Shown here: piece by piece, positions 1 through 9,700 of the stretch | Position numbering within the stretch: position 1 is the first letter of the stretch | Layout: every line of letters starts with the position of its first letter | Origin: Neolewinella xylanilytica | GTDB lineage: Bacteria; Bacteroidota; Bacteroidia; Chitinophagales; Saprospiraceae | Direction: 5' to 3' | DNA length: 64,000 nucleotides | Assembly: GCF_002934605.1 (NCBI RefSeq) | Contig: NZ_PTJC01000007.1 | Span: forward strand, 124,001-188,000 | Program-made: the position numbers and the translations under genes | Notes under the pieces: model-generated | Databases searched by the model: none | Told to the model about the DNA's origin: nothing | What the model saw: the letters and a program-made list of their open reading frames with translations, nothing else

Positions 1-34
1 GTAAAAAGGCGCATAGGCGGTGGGGTTAAAGGGG

Positions 35-1648
35 TTAGCGAATCAGCGTGATGACCCCGCTGATCTGTTCGGTCCGGCCCTGTTTCAGGTGTAGCGTAGC
101 CACGTAGATGTAGGTGCCGGTATCGACCTTCTTACCGAAACTGGTACCGTCCCAGCTGAGCTGCTCGTCGTAGTAGGGCAGCTTGCCTTCCCGGAGCATG
201 TGCAGTTGGCCCCAGCGGTCGTATACCCGCAGGTTCTCAACGGATTCCACCCGCTTGCCGGCCACGAGCTGCCACACGTCGTTCTTGCCGTCGCCATTCG
301 GACTGAAGGCCGAAGGGGCATACGATCGCTCGGTTTCGAATACGATCACTTTGAAGCTTTCCCGCACCGTACATCCCTCGGGGGAGGTGGCCTCCATTTC
401 GTATTCCTCCGTGAAGGGCGGGTCGAGATATACCTTCGGACAGCTAGTGCACCCCAGGCCGGCCGCCTCGGAAAAGTAAAGGCTGTCGTAGGCGAAATTC
501 GGGTTCAGCGGCAGCAGTACGCTATCGCCCCGTTCTAGCTGGGCCGTCCGCTTGCCGGGCTCGAGGAGGTGCAGGGCTTCGGCATCCTCGATGGTCGTGC
601 TCGCGGTGGCCACGCAGCCGTTGACGTTTTCCACGTAGACGTCGTACTCTCCCGCGGTGAGGGCGTCGAAAAGGCCGTCTTGCTGCAGACTGTCCGTTCC
701 GGAGATGCCGTACCGCAGCGGGCCGTCACCGGAAGCGATGACCCCGATGCTGCCCGTAGCCGTACCGTGGCATACGGTGGCGGCGGGATCGACGGTCACG
801 ATATCGACTTCGGTGAGGATGACGTCGTGCGAGAGGGTTTTGCTACAACCCTGGAAGTTGGTGACCGTAACCTCGTAGGTGCCGGCCTTGCTTACGGAGA
901 TCCCCGCGGCATCGCTTCCGTCCGACCAGGCATAAGCCGCCATGGATTGGTTGACGGTCAGGTCGACCGACCCGCCCCGACAGAGGTAGTCGTCACCGGC
1001 AATGGCTAGGTCGTCTCCGGTGAAGGCTACGTTGATCTCAAAGTTCAGGATGCTATCGCAGCCGTTGGCCGTTTGGTACCGCTCGGTGAGCAGGGTGTCC
1101 CGGGTGAACGTCGCGCCGCGAAATGGCTCGCCGGGGCATAGATCTACGAAATAATATTCATCGGGGGAAGGCAGCACCGTCAGGGAGGTAAGCACGATGC
1201 TGTCGCAACCCGTGGCGGTCTGCAGCACGCTCCGGTAGTCGCCGGTACGCGTCAGCGCTTCGGCCCCTACGAAAAGGGTATCGCGCCCGCAGATAGTTAC
1301 CGATTGATTTATCGTGGGGATAGCGACCTGAAGGAGCGTGCCGTCGGTGGTCCTCCGGCAGTCGGGAAGGGTGTCGCACGGCTCTAATCTGCCGAAGCGA
1401 AAGCGGTAGCTGATGCCCGACTGCGGCCGGTCGATGGTGATGCTGGAGGTGTACACCCCGGCGGACTGCCAGCTTTGCTGGCCGTCGTAACTGATCTCCC
1501 ACTCGTAGGTGGAGGGGTCGTCGTCGGATACGGGCGACTGCAGTACGAACGGTCCGTCGGTACACACTACCGTTACGGGGTCGAAGGCCTGAGCGGATAG
1601 CAGACAGCTCAGTAGCAGACTACTTGGGAGTAGAAGGGCTCGAAACAT
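35..1648 (-). CDS. Secreted T9SS type B protein with SprB-like repeat and gliding-associated C-terminal domain
   Basis: About 537 residues. The ATG at 1648 is chosen because it begins a clear signal peptide (MFRALLLPSSLLLSCLLSAQA); the frame stays open upstream but without signal-peptide character. The middle holds Cys-containing Ig/PKD-like segments with repeated GCDSI motifs, then a SprB-like repeat (about residues 283-360, ending in YDVYVENVNGC). The last 90 residues carry the CHU_C/gliding-motility signature: FSPNGDGKNDVW, then VYDRWGQ and GTYIYVATL. Proteins with this tail are known to cross the outer membrane by T9SS and to be surface-attached or released. The substrate is unknown; an adhesin-like role is an inference. 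It is a single gene reading out of the left edge of the window. Confidence 0.85.
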   Translation of the reverse strand: MFRALLLPSSLLLSCLLSAQAFDPVTVVCTDGPFVLQSPVSDDDPSTYEWEISYDGQQSWQSAGVYTSSITIDRPQSGISYRFRFGRLEPCDTLPDCRRTTDGTLLQVAIPTINQSVTICGRDTLFVGAEALTRTGDYRSVLQTATGCDSIVLTSLTVLPSPDEYYFVDLCPGEPFRGATFTRDTLLTERYQTANGCDSILNFEINVAFTGDDLAIAGDDYLCRGGSVDLTVNQSMAAYAWSDGSDAAGISVSKAGTYEVTVTNFQGCSKTLSHDVILTEVDIVTVDPAATVCHGTATGSIGVIASGDGPLRYGISGTDSLQQDGLFDALTAGEYDVYVENVNGCVATASTTIEDAEALHLLEPGKRTAQLERGDSVLLPLNPNFAYDSLYFSEAAGLGCTSCPKVYLDPPFTEEYEMEATSPEGCTVRESFKVIVFETERSYAPSAFSPNGDGKNDVWQLVAGKRVESVENLRVYDRWGQLHMLREGKLPYYDEQLSWDGTSFGKKVDTGTYIYVATLHLKQGRTEQISGVITLIR

Positions 1649-1880
1649 AAGGATCTGAGCGAGAAGGTTTACTGTATGAGAGGCGGCGCTCATAAAAAGC
1701 GCCTGATACAAGTTCCCCAACGGCGAAAACGGAAACAATCTTGTACCGGGAGGGGAAGATGTATGTTTTCAGGTCTAATTTTCCTTCGATCCGCCTCGGG
1801 TTCTTCGCTCCCGCGCCCCGGCGCCATCGGAAACTTCTCCCGGAAGCGGGGCGTTGTTCCTGCTCAAACGCTACTCCCCC

Positions 1881-2666
1881 TTGCTGGCAAAGAGAATTAT
1901 TCCCTGTCTGGATATAAAAGATGGTCGTACCGTAAAGGGCGTCAATTTCGTCAATCTCCGCGACGCGGGCGACCCCGTCGAACTCGGAGCCAAATACAGC
2001 CTGGCCGGCGCGGACGAACTCGTGTTCCTCGACATCACCGCCACCCACGAACGCCGGAAGACCCTGGCCGACCTGGCGCGCGACATCGCCCGCCACCTGA
2101 ATATTCCCTTCACGATCGGCGGGGGCATCCGGGAATTAAAGGACGTGGACGTGCTCCTCGACGCCGGCGCCGATAAGGTCAGCATCAATTCCGCCGCCGT
2201 GCGCCGGCCGCAACTCATCGACGAACTCGCCTACGCCTTTGGCAAGCAGTTCGTGGTGGTGGCCGTAGATGCCCGGTTCATCGGGTCAGCGGACGACCCG
2301 GGTAAGCCAGGGGAGTGGTACGTCCACCTCAACGGGGGACGCATCAAAACCGAGCACAAATTATTCGACTGGGTGACCGAAGCGCAGGAACGGGGAGCGG
2401 GAGAGATTCTCTTCACTAGCATGGACCACGACGGCACCAAGGCCGGCTTCGCAAACGAAGCGCTAGCGGAAATGAGCGACCGGCTCAGTATCCCGATCAT
2501 CGCCAGCGGCGGAGCCGGAAACAAGGAACACTTCGCCGAGGTATTCACCACGGGGAAGGCCGACGCCGGACTGGCCGCCAGCATCTTCCACTTCGGGGAA
2601 GTGGAAATCGCCGACCTAAAGGCGTATCTGGCCGGGGAAGGCGTAGCGGTAAGGCCGGTAGGCTAG
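1881..2666 (+). CDS. hisF: Imidazole glycerol phosphate synthase, cyclase subunit HisF
   Basis: Makes imidazole glycerol phosphate and AICAR from PRFAR, using ammonia supplied by HisH (histidine synthesis, cytoplasm). The start is a TTG at 1881, which gives the family N-terminus [15 protein letters not shown]; an upstream TTG at 1854 would add nine residues with no family match. The two catalytic acids fall where expected: Asp11 in PCLDIKDG and Asp130 in VVVAVDAR. The (beta/alpha)8 phosphate-binding turns FTIGGGIR and IIASGGAGN are present. At 261 residues the length is normal. The stop TAG overlaps by 3 nt the stop of the convergent DUF5362-like gene. Its partner hisH lies about 50 kb away, near 52 kb. 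Confidence 0.97.
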   Translation: MLAKRIIPCLDIKDGRTVKGVNFVNLRDAGDPVELGAKYSLAGADELVFLDITATHERRKTLADLARDIARHLNIPFTIGGGIRELKDVDVLLDAGADKVSINSAAVRRPQLIDELAYAFGKQFVVVAVDARFIGSADDPGKPGEWYVHLNGGRIKTEHKLFDWVTEAQERGAGEILFTSMDHDGTKAGFANEALAEMSDRLSIPIIASGGAGNKEHFAEVFTTGKADAGLAASIFHFGEVEIADLKAYLAGEGVAVRPVG

Positions 2667-3142
2667 CCCAACAGAGCCGCCGCTCCGGAGAACAAAAATA
2701 GGACGATCGAAAGCGCCATGAATGCCAGCTGAATAATCGTCAGGATACCCAGAATCTTAAACAGGCGCCCTAACGAGCCGAAGGAGGCCGTCATCGCCGT
2801 CTGGTCTCCCTGGTCGACCGCCAACATCGCTTTGGCCCCGAAGCTGTACAGCAAATACGCGAGATACAGCATGATCGCGAAGAAGAGGCCATAGAACAGC
2901 AGCATCGGCAACATAAAGGAAGCGAAGGGGTTGCCCGTCTCACTGCCCATGCCGGCCAGGGTCATCGCCGTACCGCCGAAAAGGATGATGAAACCGATGC
3001 CGATCCCGATACTGACCATATATACGATACCGAGAAAACGCCCCCACTTGCCGGCTTTGCGTAGGTTTGTGCTTCCTTCTGGCGGTAAAGCGGCTCCGTT
3101 GCCGTACTGGTCGTCGAGGGTCTCCGGATTTTCGTACATCAT
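2663..3142 (-). CDS. Small four-helix membrane protein, DUF5362-like
   Basis: 159 residues. A short polar N-terminus is followed by about four hydrophobic helices (near residues 33-60, 75-97 and 125-158, the last containing two segments) around a conserved-looking loop [18 protein letters not shown]. It resembles the DUF5362 membrane family common in Bacteroidota; the assignment is by pattern only and the function is unknown. It lies convergent to hisF, sharing the CTAG stop region, and is divergent from hisIE with only 32 bp between the starts, so the two may share a promoter region. Two consecutive ATG codons open the gene. Confidence 0.65.
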   Translation of the reverse strand: MMYENPETLDDQYGNGAALPPEGSTNLRKAGKWGRFLGIVYMVSIGIGIGFIILFGGTAMTLAGMGSETGNPFASFMLPMLLFYGLFFAIMLYLAYLLYSFGAKAMLAVDQGDQTAMTASFGSLGRLFKILGILTIIQLAFMALSIVLFLFSGAAALLG

Positions 3143-3174
3143 ATGGGTATATCGGGTGGAAGTAAAGATGAATA

Positions 3175-3786
3175 ATGAAGATAGAAAGGAACAACCTAAG
3201 CGACCTCGCCTTCGCCAAAAATAACGGCCTCATCCCCGCCATAGTGCAGGATAACACGACCCGCGTGGTGCTCATGCAGGGCTACATGAACGCCGAAGCG
3301 CTTCGCCACACCCTCGAAACCGGAACGGTCACCTTTTACAGCCGGAGCAAGCAGCGGCTGTGGACGAAGGGGGAAACGTCCGGCAATGTCCTCACCCTCG
3401 TGCGTGTCGATGCGGACTGCGACCGCGATTCCCTCCTCATTCAGGCTACGCCCGCCGGCCCCGTTTGCCACACCGGCGCCGATACCTGCTGGGACCAGGA
3501 GAACCGCGGGGAATTCCTCGACCATCTGGAGCGCACCATTCAGGACCGCCGCGACAATCCCGACGAAAACAGCTACACCACGTCGCTGCTGCAGCGGGGG
3601 ATCAACAAAGTAGCCCAGAAGGTAGGCGAAGAAGCCGTGGAACTGGTCATCGAAGCCAAGGACAACGACAAAAACCTCTTCCTCAACGAGGCGGCCGACC
3701 TGATGTATCACTACCTCGTGCTGCTCGCTGCGAAGGGCTACACCTTGGAGGAAGTGCGGGAAGTGCTCCGCGAACGACATAAATAG
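3175..3786 (+). CDS. hisI: Bifunctional phosphoribosyl-AMP cyclohydrolase / phosphoribosyl-ATP pyrophosphatase HisIE
   Basis: 203 residues with two fused enzymes of steps 2 and 3 of histidine synthesis. The N-terminal cyclohydrolase domain (about 1-112) shows [11 protein letters not shown], the metal-binding [10 protein letters not shown] and the zinc Cys pair in CHTGADTC. The C-terminal pyrophosphatase domain (about 115-203) shows [22 protein letters not shown] and the helix with [14 protein letters not shown]. Domain order and length are normal for the fused form. It follows hisF with one opposite-strand gene between them, so the two are probably not one transcript. Downstream begins an array of short hairpin units (see the 3787-3956 entry). 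Confidence 0.97.
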   Translation: MKIERNNLSDLAFAKNNGLIPAIVQDNTTRVVLMQGYMNAEALRHTLETGTVTFYSRSKQRLWTKGETSGNVLTLVRVDADCDRDSLLIQATPAGPVCHTGADTCWDQENRGEFLDHLERTIQDRRDNPDENSYTTSLLQRGINKVAQKVGEEAVELVIEAKDNDKNLFLNEAADLMYHYLVLLAAKGYTLEEVREVLRERHK

Positions 3787-3956
3787 GGCGCCGGAGCGCA
3801 GGAGGAAAAACGGCGCAACCAAACGGAGGTGTCGCGGCGTTACCCTCTAACCCGCGGCCGCGGGCCCGTTTATTGACCCGGAAGCGAAGCAAACGGATTC
3901 TCTACCTGTGGCAGCGCCGCATCTAACCAGGGCCGCAGGCCCGTCTAACTTTTTAC
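3787..3956. repeat. Intergenic array of short hairpin units upstream of the yqeY-like gene
   Basis: A non-coding stretch made of short units, most ending in TCTA or a close variant. Seen directly: the 15-mer GGCGCCGGAGCGCAG (3787-3801), found again at 54353 and, inverted, at 13638; a unit with CCGCGGCCGCGGG near 3852-3864; a unit with GGAAGCGAAGCAAACGG ending in TCTCTA; a unit with GGCAGCGCCGC; and a perfect 5-bp hairpin GGGCC-GCA-GGCCC (3930-3942) followed by GTCTA. The last unit ends about 10 nt before the yqeY ATG. A second array follows that gene. The function is unknown. Confidence 0.7.
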
Positions 3957-3958
3957 CC

Positions 3959-4411
3959 ATGTCTTTACAAGACCGCATTACCCCTGACCTGAAAGACGCC
4001 ATGCGCGCCAAAGACCAGGCCGCCCTCCGCGGAATCCGGGCCATCAAGAATGCCATCCTGCTGCAGAAAACCGACGGCAGCGGCACGGAACTGGACGAAG
4101 CCGGCGAGATCGCCCTGCTGCAGAAGCTTGTCAAAAGCCGGCAGGAAAGCATTACCATTTACGAAGAGCAGGGACGGGAAGACCTGGCCGCTCCCGAGCG
4201 CGAGGAAGTCGAGGTGATCAGCCGCTACCTTCCCGAGCAGTTGTCAGACGAAAAGCTCGAATCCATCGTTCAGGAAGTGATCGCCGAAACCGGTGCCACA
4301 TCCATGCGCGATATGGGTCGGGTCATGGGCCAGGCCAACGCCCGCGTGGCCGGTCGCGCCGACGGTAAGCAGGTAGCCGACACGGTTAAACGCCTCCTAA
4401 CCCAGGCCTAA
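3959..4411 (+). CDS. GatB/YqeY domain protein
   Basis: 150 residues, close to the family's usual 147-150. The ATG at 3959 gives the typical start MSLQDRITPDLKDAMRAKD; the frame is open upstream only through the hairpin array. It carries the family's AMRAKDQAALRGIRAIKNAI segment, the RQESITIYEEQGREDLA segment and C-terminal GRVMGQANARVAGRADGKQV. The YqeY family is related to the tail domain of the GatB amidotransferase subunit and is proposed to bind tRNA or assist tRNA-dependent amidation; its exact role is not settled. It is flanked on both sides by arrays of short hairpin repeats, so it is probably transcribed on its own or with the following permease gene. Confidence 0.9.
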   Translation: MSLQDRITPDLKDAMRAKDQAALRGIRAIKNAILLQKTDGSGTELDEAGEIALLQKLVKSRQESITIYEEQGREDLAAPEREEVEVISRYLPEQLSDEKLESIVQEVIAETGATSMRDMGRVMGQANARVAGRADGKQVADTVKRLLTQA

Positions 4412-4423
4412 CGACTACCCGCT

Positions 4424-4563
4424 ACCGAGGTCCGCAGGCCCGTCTACCGAGATCCGTGAGCGCAGCGACCGGATCGTCTACCAGGGCCGCAGGCCCGTCT
4501 ACCGGTCGGCGAGCGAAGCAAGCAGCCCTCTAAAGTCCGGGAGCGAAGCGACCGGATTCTCTA
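4424..4563. repeat. Second array of hairpin units between the yqeY-like gene and the permease gene
   Basis: Five consecutive units, each ending in TCTA: GGTCC-GCA-GGCCC (about 4429-4441); GATCCG...CGGATC around the core GAGCGCAGCGA (4451-4475); a perfect GGGCC-GCA-GGCCC (4484-4496); a unit with core GAGCGAAGCAAGC; and TCCGG-GAGCGAAGCGA-CCGGA (4536-4556). Loops are either GCA or an 11-13 nt core containing GCGNAGC, a heptamer known to form a very stable DNA mini-hairpin. The last TCTA lies 3 nt before the next ATG. Stems change in sequence but keep their pairing. Confidence 0.75.
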
Positions 4564-4565
4564 AA

Positions 4566-5672
4566 ATGGCCACCAGGCCACGCATGAAAAAACTGGATTG
4601 GTACATCGTCGGTAAGTTCCTCCGCACCTTCTTCTTCGTGGTGCTGATCTTTTCGATGGTGAGCATGATCGTCGATTTCAGCGAGAAGGTCGAACGCTTC
4701 ATCGAGTCGGACATTACGAAGCAGGTCATCATCCTGGAGTATTTCCCCACCTTCCTACTCTTTATCCTGGGGTTTTTGTGGCCGATGCTTACCCTGATCG
4801 CCGTCATTTTCTTTACGGGGCGGATGGCGGACAATTCCGAGATCATCAGCATCCTCAACGCCGGCGTAAGCTTTTGGCGGCTGATGCGGCCCTACCTCAT
4901 CTCCTCCGGCTTCCTTTTTCTGCTTTACTTGGGCGGGGTTCACTTCGCCGTTCCCCTGGCTAACGCCCACCGGGCGGAGCTCGAACGGGTGTACTTCAAC
5001 CGCGGCCGCGACGAAGGGAAGACTACCAACGTGCACTTCTTCGTAGCCCCGGATACGAAGGTGTACATGACGCACTACAACAAGCGCGACAGCGCCGCCC
5101 GCAACTTCCGGATCGAACACATCGTGGATAACGAGTTGGTCAGCCTCACCAAAGCCCGCACGGCGCGCTTCGTAACCGGGGATCCCGACGTCTGGCGATT
5201 GGACAATTACGAAACCCGCACCTTCGACGGGCTGGAAGAAACCCTCGAAGTGGGCCAACGCACGACGCTCGACACCGTGCTGAACCTGCGGCCCGAAGAT
5301 TTCGTCGAATACCGGGAGCAGCAATCCTCGCTCACCACCCCCGAGCTCATTAGTCAGCTGCGCAGTCAGCAGGAACGCGGGGCCGGCAACATCCGCAAGT
5401 ACCAGGTCGAGCTCGCCCGTCGGTCGGCCGAACCCTTCACCATTTTCATTCTTACGCTTATTGGCCTCTCCGTGGCGGGGCGCAAGTCGCGTGGCGGTAT
5501 GGGCGTCCAGCTGGCCATCGGCATTTTCATGGGAGCCCTGTTTGTTTTCCTGAGCCGTTTCGCTTCCACCATCACTTCGAGCGCCAGCCTGCCGGTGTGG
5601 CTCGGCATGTGGATGCCGAATATCCTGTTCTTCGCCGCCGCCATGTATTTCGTATCGAAAGCCCAACGTTGA
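4566..5672 (+). CDS. LptF/LptG (YjgP/YjgQ) family permease
   Basis: 368 residues. Members are the transmembrane subunits of the LptBFG ABC exporter that extracts lipopolysaccharide from the inner membrane. Seen here: a first helix after MKKLDWYIVGKFLRTFFF, two helices around residues 55-85 and 95-130 (with GRMADNSEIISILNAGVSFWRLMRP, the cytoplasmic coupling region), a periplasmic domain (about 135-290) and three C-terminal helices with EPFTIFILTLIGLSVAGR. The ATG at 4566 is used; an ATG six codons later (4584) gives MKKLDWY and is equally possible. The N-terminus abuts the hairpin array. Whether it is the LptF or LptG member cannot be told without its paralogue. Confidence 0.88.
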   Translation: MATRPRMKKLDWYIVGKFLRTFFFVVLIFSMVSMIVDFSEKVERFIESDITKQVIILEYFPTFLLFILGFLWPMLTLIAVIFFTGRMADNSEIISILNAGVSFWRLMRPYLISSGFLFLLYLGGVHFAVPLANAHRAELERVYFNRGRDEGKTTNVHFFVAPDTKVYMTHYNKRDSAARNFRIEHIVDNELVSLTKARTARFVTGDPDVWRLDNYETRTFDGLEETLEVGQRTTLDTVLNLRPEDFVEYREQQSSLTTPELISQLRSQQERGAGNIRKYQVELARRSAEPFTIFILTLIGLSVAGRKSRGGMGVQLAIGIFMGALFVFLSRFASTITSSASLPVWLGMWMPNILFFAAAMYFVSKAQR

Positions 5673-5722
5673 TCGAGTCGGGGAGCGGATACATCTAAAT
5701 GTGCCGGGGCGGTGTTGGATTA

Positions 5723-5750
5723 CTGACCACTTTGGTTATGAAATGGTCAG
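5723..5750 (+). promoter_or_regulatory. Inverted repeat upstream of the SPFH gene
   Basis: CTGACCA (5723-5729) and TGGTCAG (5744-5750) form a perfect 7-bp inverted repeat with a 14-nt spacer, ending 19 nt before the SPFH start codon. It could be an operator half-site pair or a leader hairpin. No canonical TAnnTTTG element is visible beside it, so its role is open. Confidence 0.3.
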
Positions 5751-5769
5751 ATAGTCAATCAATTAGAAA

Positions 5770-6591
5770 ATGGATCAGAAAAAATTAATGACCTGGGGGA
5801 TTCTCGGCTTCTTTGCCTTGATCCTCCTGATCGTCCTCAGTAGCGCGACCTTCATTACCATCGATTCCGGTGAGCGGGGCGTGCTATTCCGCCCGTTCGA
5901 CGGCCTGGAGAAGGAGCGGGTCTTCGCTCCGGGATTTCACGTCGTCGCTCCCTGGAATACCATGTACGTTTACGAGGTCCGGGAGCAGCAGCTCGAAGAG
6001 CAGATGGAAGTGCTTTCCAGCAACGGACTGAACATCAGCCTGGATGTTACCGTCCGGATTCGCCCCAACTTCGGTCAGGTGCCGCTGCTGCACGAAAACT
6101 TTTCCAAAGACTACATCGAACGGCTGGTGCGCCCGGAAATCCGGTCGAGCGTTCGCCAGATTATCGGCAAATTCACCCCCGAGGAGCTCTATTCCACCAA
6201 GCGCGACGAGGTGCAGACCCTGATCACCGAAGAGTTAGCCAATACGCTGGCCGCTAACTACGTCGACCTTCGCGCCATCCTCATCCGCGACATCGAGCTA
6301 CCGGATAAAGTCCGTACCGCCATCGAGGAAAAGCTCGAAGCCGAACAGGCATCTCTCAAGTACGAGTACATTCTCACCCGGGAAAAGCAGGAAGCCGAAC
6401 GCCGCCTGATCGAAGCGCAGGCCAAAGCCGATGCCAACCGCATCCTTGCGGCCAGCCTTTCGGACAACATCCTCCGCGATAAGGGGATCGAAGCCACGCT
6501 GGAACTCGCCAAATCACCGAACAGCAAGGTGGTAGTCGTCGGCGATTCCGGCAATGGTGGCCTGCCGCTCATCCTGGGCGGCGGTAATTAA
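5770..6591 (+). CDS. Prohibitin-like SPFH/Band 7 membrane protein
   Basis: 273 residues. One N-terminal membrane helix (about 8-28) is followed by the SPFH domain beginning with the prohibitin-type turn ITIDSGERGVLFRPFDGLEKERVFAPGFHVVAPW. The segment RLVRPEIRSSVRQIIGKFTPEELYSTKRDEV is characteristic of prohibitins. A long charged coiled coil with EKLEAEQASLKYEYILTREKQEAERRLIEAQAKADANRIL fills about 185-235, and the tail is Gly-rich. Prohibitin-type proteins form membrane-associated rings and, in studied cases, act with FtsH-type proteases or organise membrane domains; no protease gene is adjacent here. The gene ends convergent to the large cyclase-like gene. Confidence 0.9.
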   Translation: MDQKKLMTWGILGFFALILLIVLSSATFITIDSGERGVLFRPFDGLEKERVFAPGFHVVAPWNTMYVYEVREQQLEEQMEVLSSNGLNISLDVTVRIRPNFGQVPLLHENFSKDYIERLVRPEIRSSVRQIIGKFTPEELYSTKRDEVQTLITEELANTLAANYVDLRAILIRDIELPDKVRTAIEEKLEAEQASLKYEYILTREKQEAERRLIEAQAKADANRILAASLSDNILRDKGIEATLELAKSPNSKVVVVGDSGNGGLPLILGGGN

Positions 6592-6624
6592 TCGCTTTCG
6601 GAAGGAACCCTTCCCGGCGTTTTG

Positions 6625-6667
6625 TCAGCTCCCTCGTCAGCAGTACCTCCGCGGGCAAGGGAGCTGA
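6625..6667. terminator. Possible bidirectional terminator between convergent genes
   Basis: TCAGCTCCCT (6625-6634) and AGGGAGCTGA (6658-6667) make a perfect 10-bp stem around a 23-nt loop, midway between the convergent SPFH and cyclase-like genes. There is no strong T-run on either side, so termination is an inference from position. Confidence 0.4.
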
Positions 6668-6714
6668 TTAATTCATCCAGTGCAGCGCAGCCAACCGTTG
6701 CACCGCTCCCCGAT

Positions 6715-9700
6715 TCAATCCTCCGCCCTTCTGTTCGGGTTAAGTTCGTTTTCATCGCCCGTCCGGAGCATGTTGAGGTAGAAGTCATAGACATACTTCC
6801 GCGTGTCCTCGTAGAGGGCTTCGTACCGTTCGAGCGCCCGTGCCCGAGCCGCCTCGTCGGATCGCCCGCTGATGCGGTAGGCGGTAAGGTGCACCTCCGC
6901 TTCCTGTTCCTTGGTAAGGTGTTCGCTGGCGAGTAACTCGTTCAATACGGCGCGCGCCTCCGCGTAATTTTCGCTGTCGTATGCCATCAGGCAGCGGGCG
7001 TGCAGGAGTTTGGCGCCAAACAGTACGTCGGGGTTACCGAGGTCCTCGGCGACTTCGAGGGCCTCCTGTTCTACTTCCCGCAGGACTTCGAGCTGGTTGT
7101 CGGCCAGCAAGACCTGCCCTTTCTCGTACAGGCTGGCACCGAGTACCAGTCGATTGGTCGTCGAACGGGCGATATCGATGGCCTGATTGTAGTACTTAAG
7201 GGAAAGGTCGTACTTACCCTGGAGGTAGTAGATGTCGCCGAGGGTGTTGACGGCCTTGGCTACCCCCTTGCGGTAGCCGAGGTCGCTACTGATGGAGAGG
7301 CAGCGGTCGAGGTGGCTGATCGCCTTGCTGAAGTTACCCAGCACACTGTGAATGTCACCGATCAGCCCCTCGGTAACGGCGATGCCCTGGCGGTCGCCCA
7401 GCTCGTAACACATCTTTAAATCCTCCTCGAACAGTTTCAGGGCCGCCTCGTAGTTTCCCTTGCGTTCGTTGATGCTGCCGAGGCTGCCGAGCCCGATGGC
7501 CTGTAGCCGGCGGTTACCGAGCTCCCGCGCCAATTTGATGCCCTTGTGGTGGTGCTCGAAGGAAAGGTCGTAATCGCCGCTTTCAAAGTAGACGATGCCG
7601 AGATTGGTGTGTAGGGTGGCCAGGCCCATGCTATCGTGGCTGATCTCGTGGCGGGGAATCTGCTCTGCAATGACGGTAATGGCTTCGGCGTACTCCCCGA
7701 GGTTCATGTACGTTAGCCCGAGGTGGCTGATGGTGCTGGCCGAGGTGGTCGTACCGGCCTGGCTCAACCCGCTTTCCAATGATCTTTTGTAGTAGGTGAG
7801 CGCCCGGTCGTAGTGGTTGGTGCGGAAGAACAGGTTGCCCATATTGCTATAGGCCTTGGCAATGCCGAACATATCGTCGACGGATTCGAAAAGTCCGGCG
7901 GCGGTCTTTAGGTATTCCATGGCCAGGTCGTAATATCCCTTGAGGGTATGCAACTGGCCCAGGGCGTTGTTGGTACGGCCCAGCAGGATGACGTCGCGGC
8001 TGGACTTGGCGATCCGCTGTGCAGCTTCGTAAGCCAACTGCGCGGCTTCCCAGCGGCCGATGATTTCGCACACCCCGCCCTGGTTAAGGTAGATGTTGAC
8101 CGTCACGTCTTCGTGGGGTTGCTGACTCAGCTTCTTGATGAGGCGCTCGTACAGGTCCAGTGCCTGCTGATTCTGGTAGTTAGCGCGGGCGTAGCTGGCG
8201 GCTTTATTCAGGTATTCGATGGTTTTTTCCCCCTCGCCGCTCTGTTCGTAGTGGAAGGCGAGATCCACGTACCGTTCCTCGATGCTGTCGGCGTAGATCT
8301 TCTCGATGGCCGCCGCGATCTGCCGGTGTAACTGCTGGAGCCGCGTGGTAAGTTGCATCCCGTAGACGGCCTCCCGGAGCAGGCTGTGTTTGAAGATGTA
8401 CCGCAGCTCGTTCATCGCGCTCCAGATCTGTCCTCGCTCGGCCACTCGTATCTGCTCCTGCAATTCCTTCATGGCGTCTTCGGTGCCGGAAAAGCCGGCG
8501 TCCGATCGCATGACCTCGCTGAGCACGGGAATATCGAATTCCCGCCCGATGACCGCGGCGGCCTTGACCGTTTCCCGCACCATATCCGACAGTCGGTCGA
8601 TTCGCGCCGTCAGGATGGAGGTGATGCTGTTGGACAGCTGAATGCTTTCGTCGCTGAGGTGAAGCAGGCCGTCTTCCTTCTTCACCAGCAACTCGCCTTC
8701 CCGGAAGTATTCCAGGATCTGTTCGAGGTAAAACGGATTACTGTTCGTGGCGCGGAGCAGGGTTTCCAGCGTGTCTTCGGACACGGTGCCGCCGAGAGTC
8801 GATTCCGCGAACTCCCGTACCGCCTCGGAAGTGAGGCCGGCAATTTCCACCGAGAATTCGCTTATGCCGTGGCGTTCGCGGAATTGATCGTCCACGAGGC
8901 GGGGGTAGTGGCCGTCGTCGTCGGGCCGCGCGGTGGCCACTACCAGGAGCGGTAGGTCGCCGACCCGCCGAAGGAGCTCCTGCACGATGGCCCGGCTATC
9001 GTCGTCGATCCAGTGCACGTCCTCCAACTCCAGCACCGTAGGCTGCAGTACGCATTCGGCAACGATCAACGTAACGATGGCGTCGATGGTGTTCTGGTAT
9101 CGCCCCTGGGCATCCAGCCGGGTATACAGCGAGCCGGGAATGACGATGCCAAGTTGCGCAGCCAGGATGGTTTCGGTCCGTTCGAGCTCATCCGCCAGGT
9201 CCCTGGCTTGGGGCAGTTTCCGGCGCAGCAGGGCCTGTCGCAGCCGGTTGATGCGAAATTCGAAGCGGCGCAGATTCTGCTCCGTCGATAGGTCGATGCT
9301 TTGCCGGAATATGCGTTGCAGCAGGTAGATAAAGGGATTGAAGGGTTTGTGCAGGATTTGGTCGCAACTTCCGAGGAGCCAGTTCGTCGCGAATTCGTTG
9401 TTTACCCGGCGGCGTACTTCGTGGGTCAGGCGACTCTTTCCGATGCCCGCTTCGCCGAAAACGTAAGCGATACCCGCTGGCTTCCCCTCCCCCAGGGGCC
9501 GGAGGAACTGCAGTAACTTTTCGATTTCCGCTTCTCGGCCGATGGGCTTGCCGCCGTAGTCGGGCTTGCCGAGGCTCTGCTGCCGACCCTCCAACGCAAA
9601 GGTGGGCACGGCGTCCAGGATGCCTTTATACCGAATATCCCCCTTCGGAAGAAAACGGAATTGCGCATTCCCGGCGATCTCTTCGTCCACCAGCACGTCC

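Noticed and set aside
3855-4565. Insertion-sequence remnants around the yqeY-like gene
   Set aside because: No transposase fragment or long terminal repeat; the repeats are very short modular hairpins.
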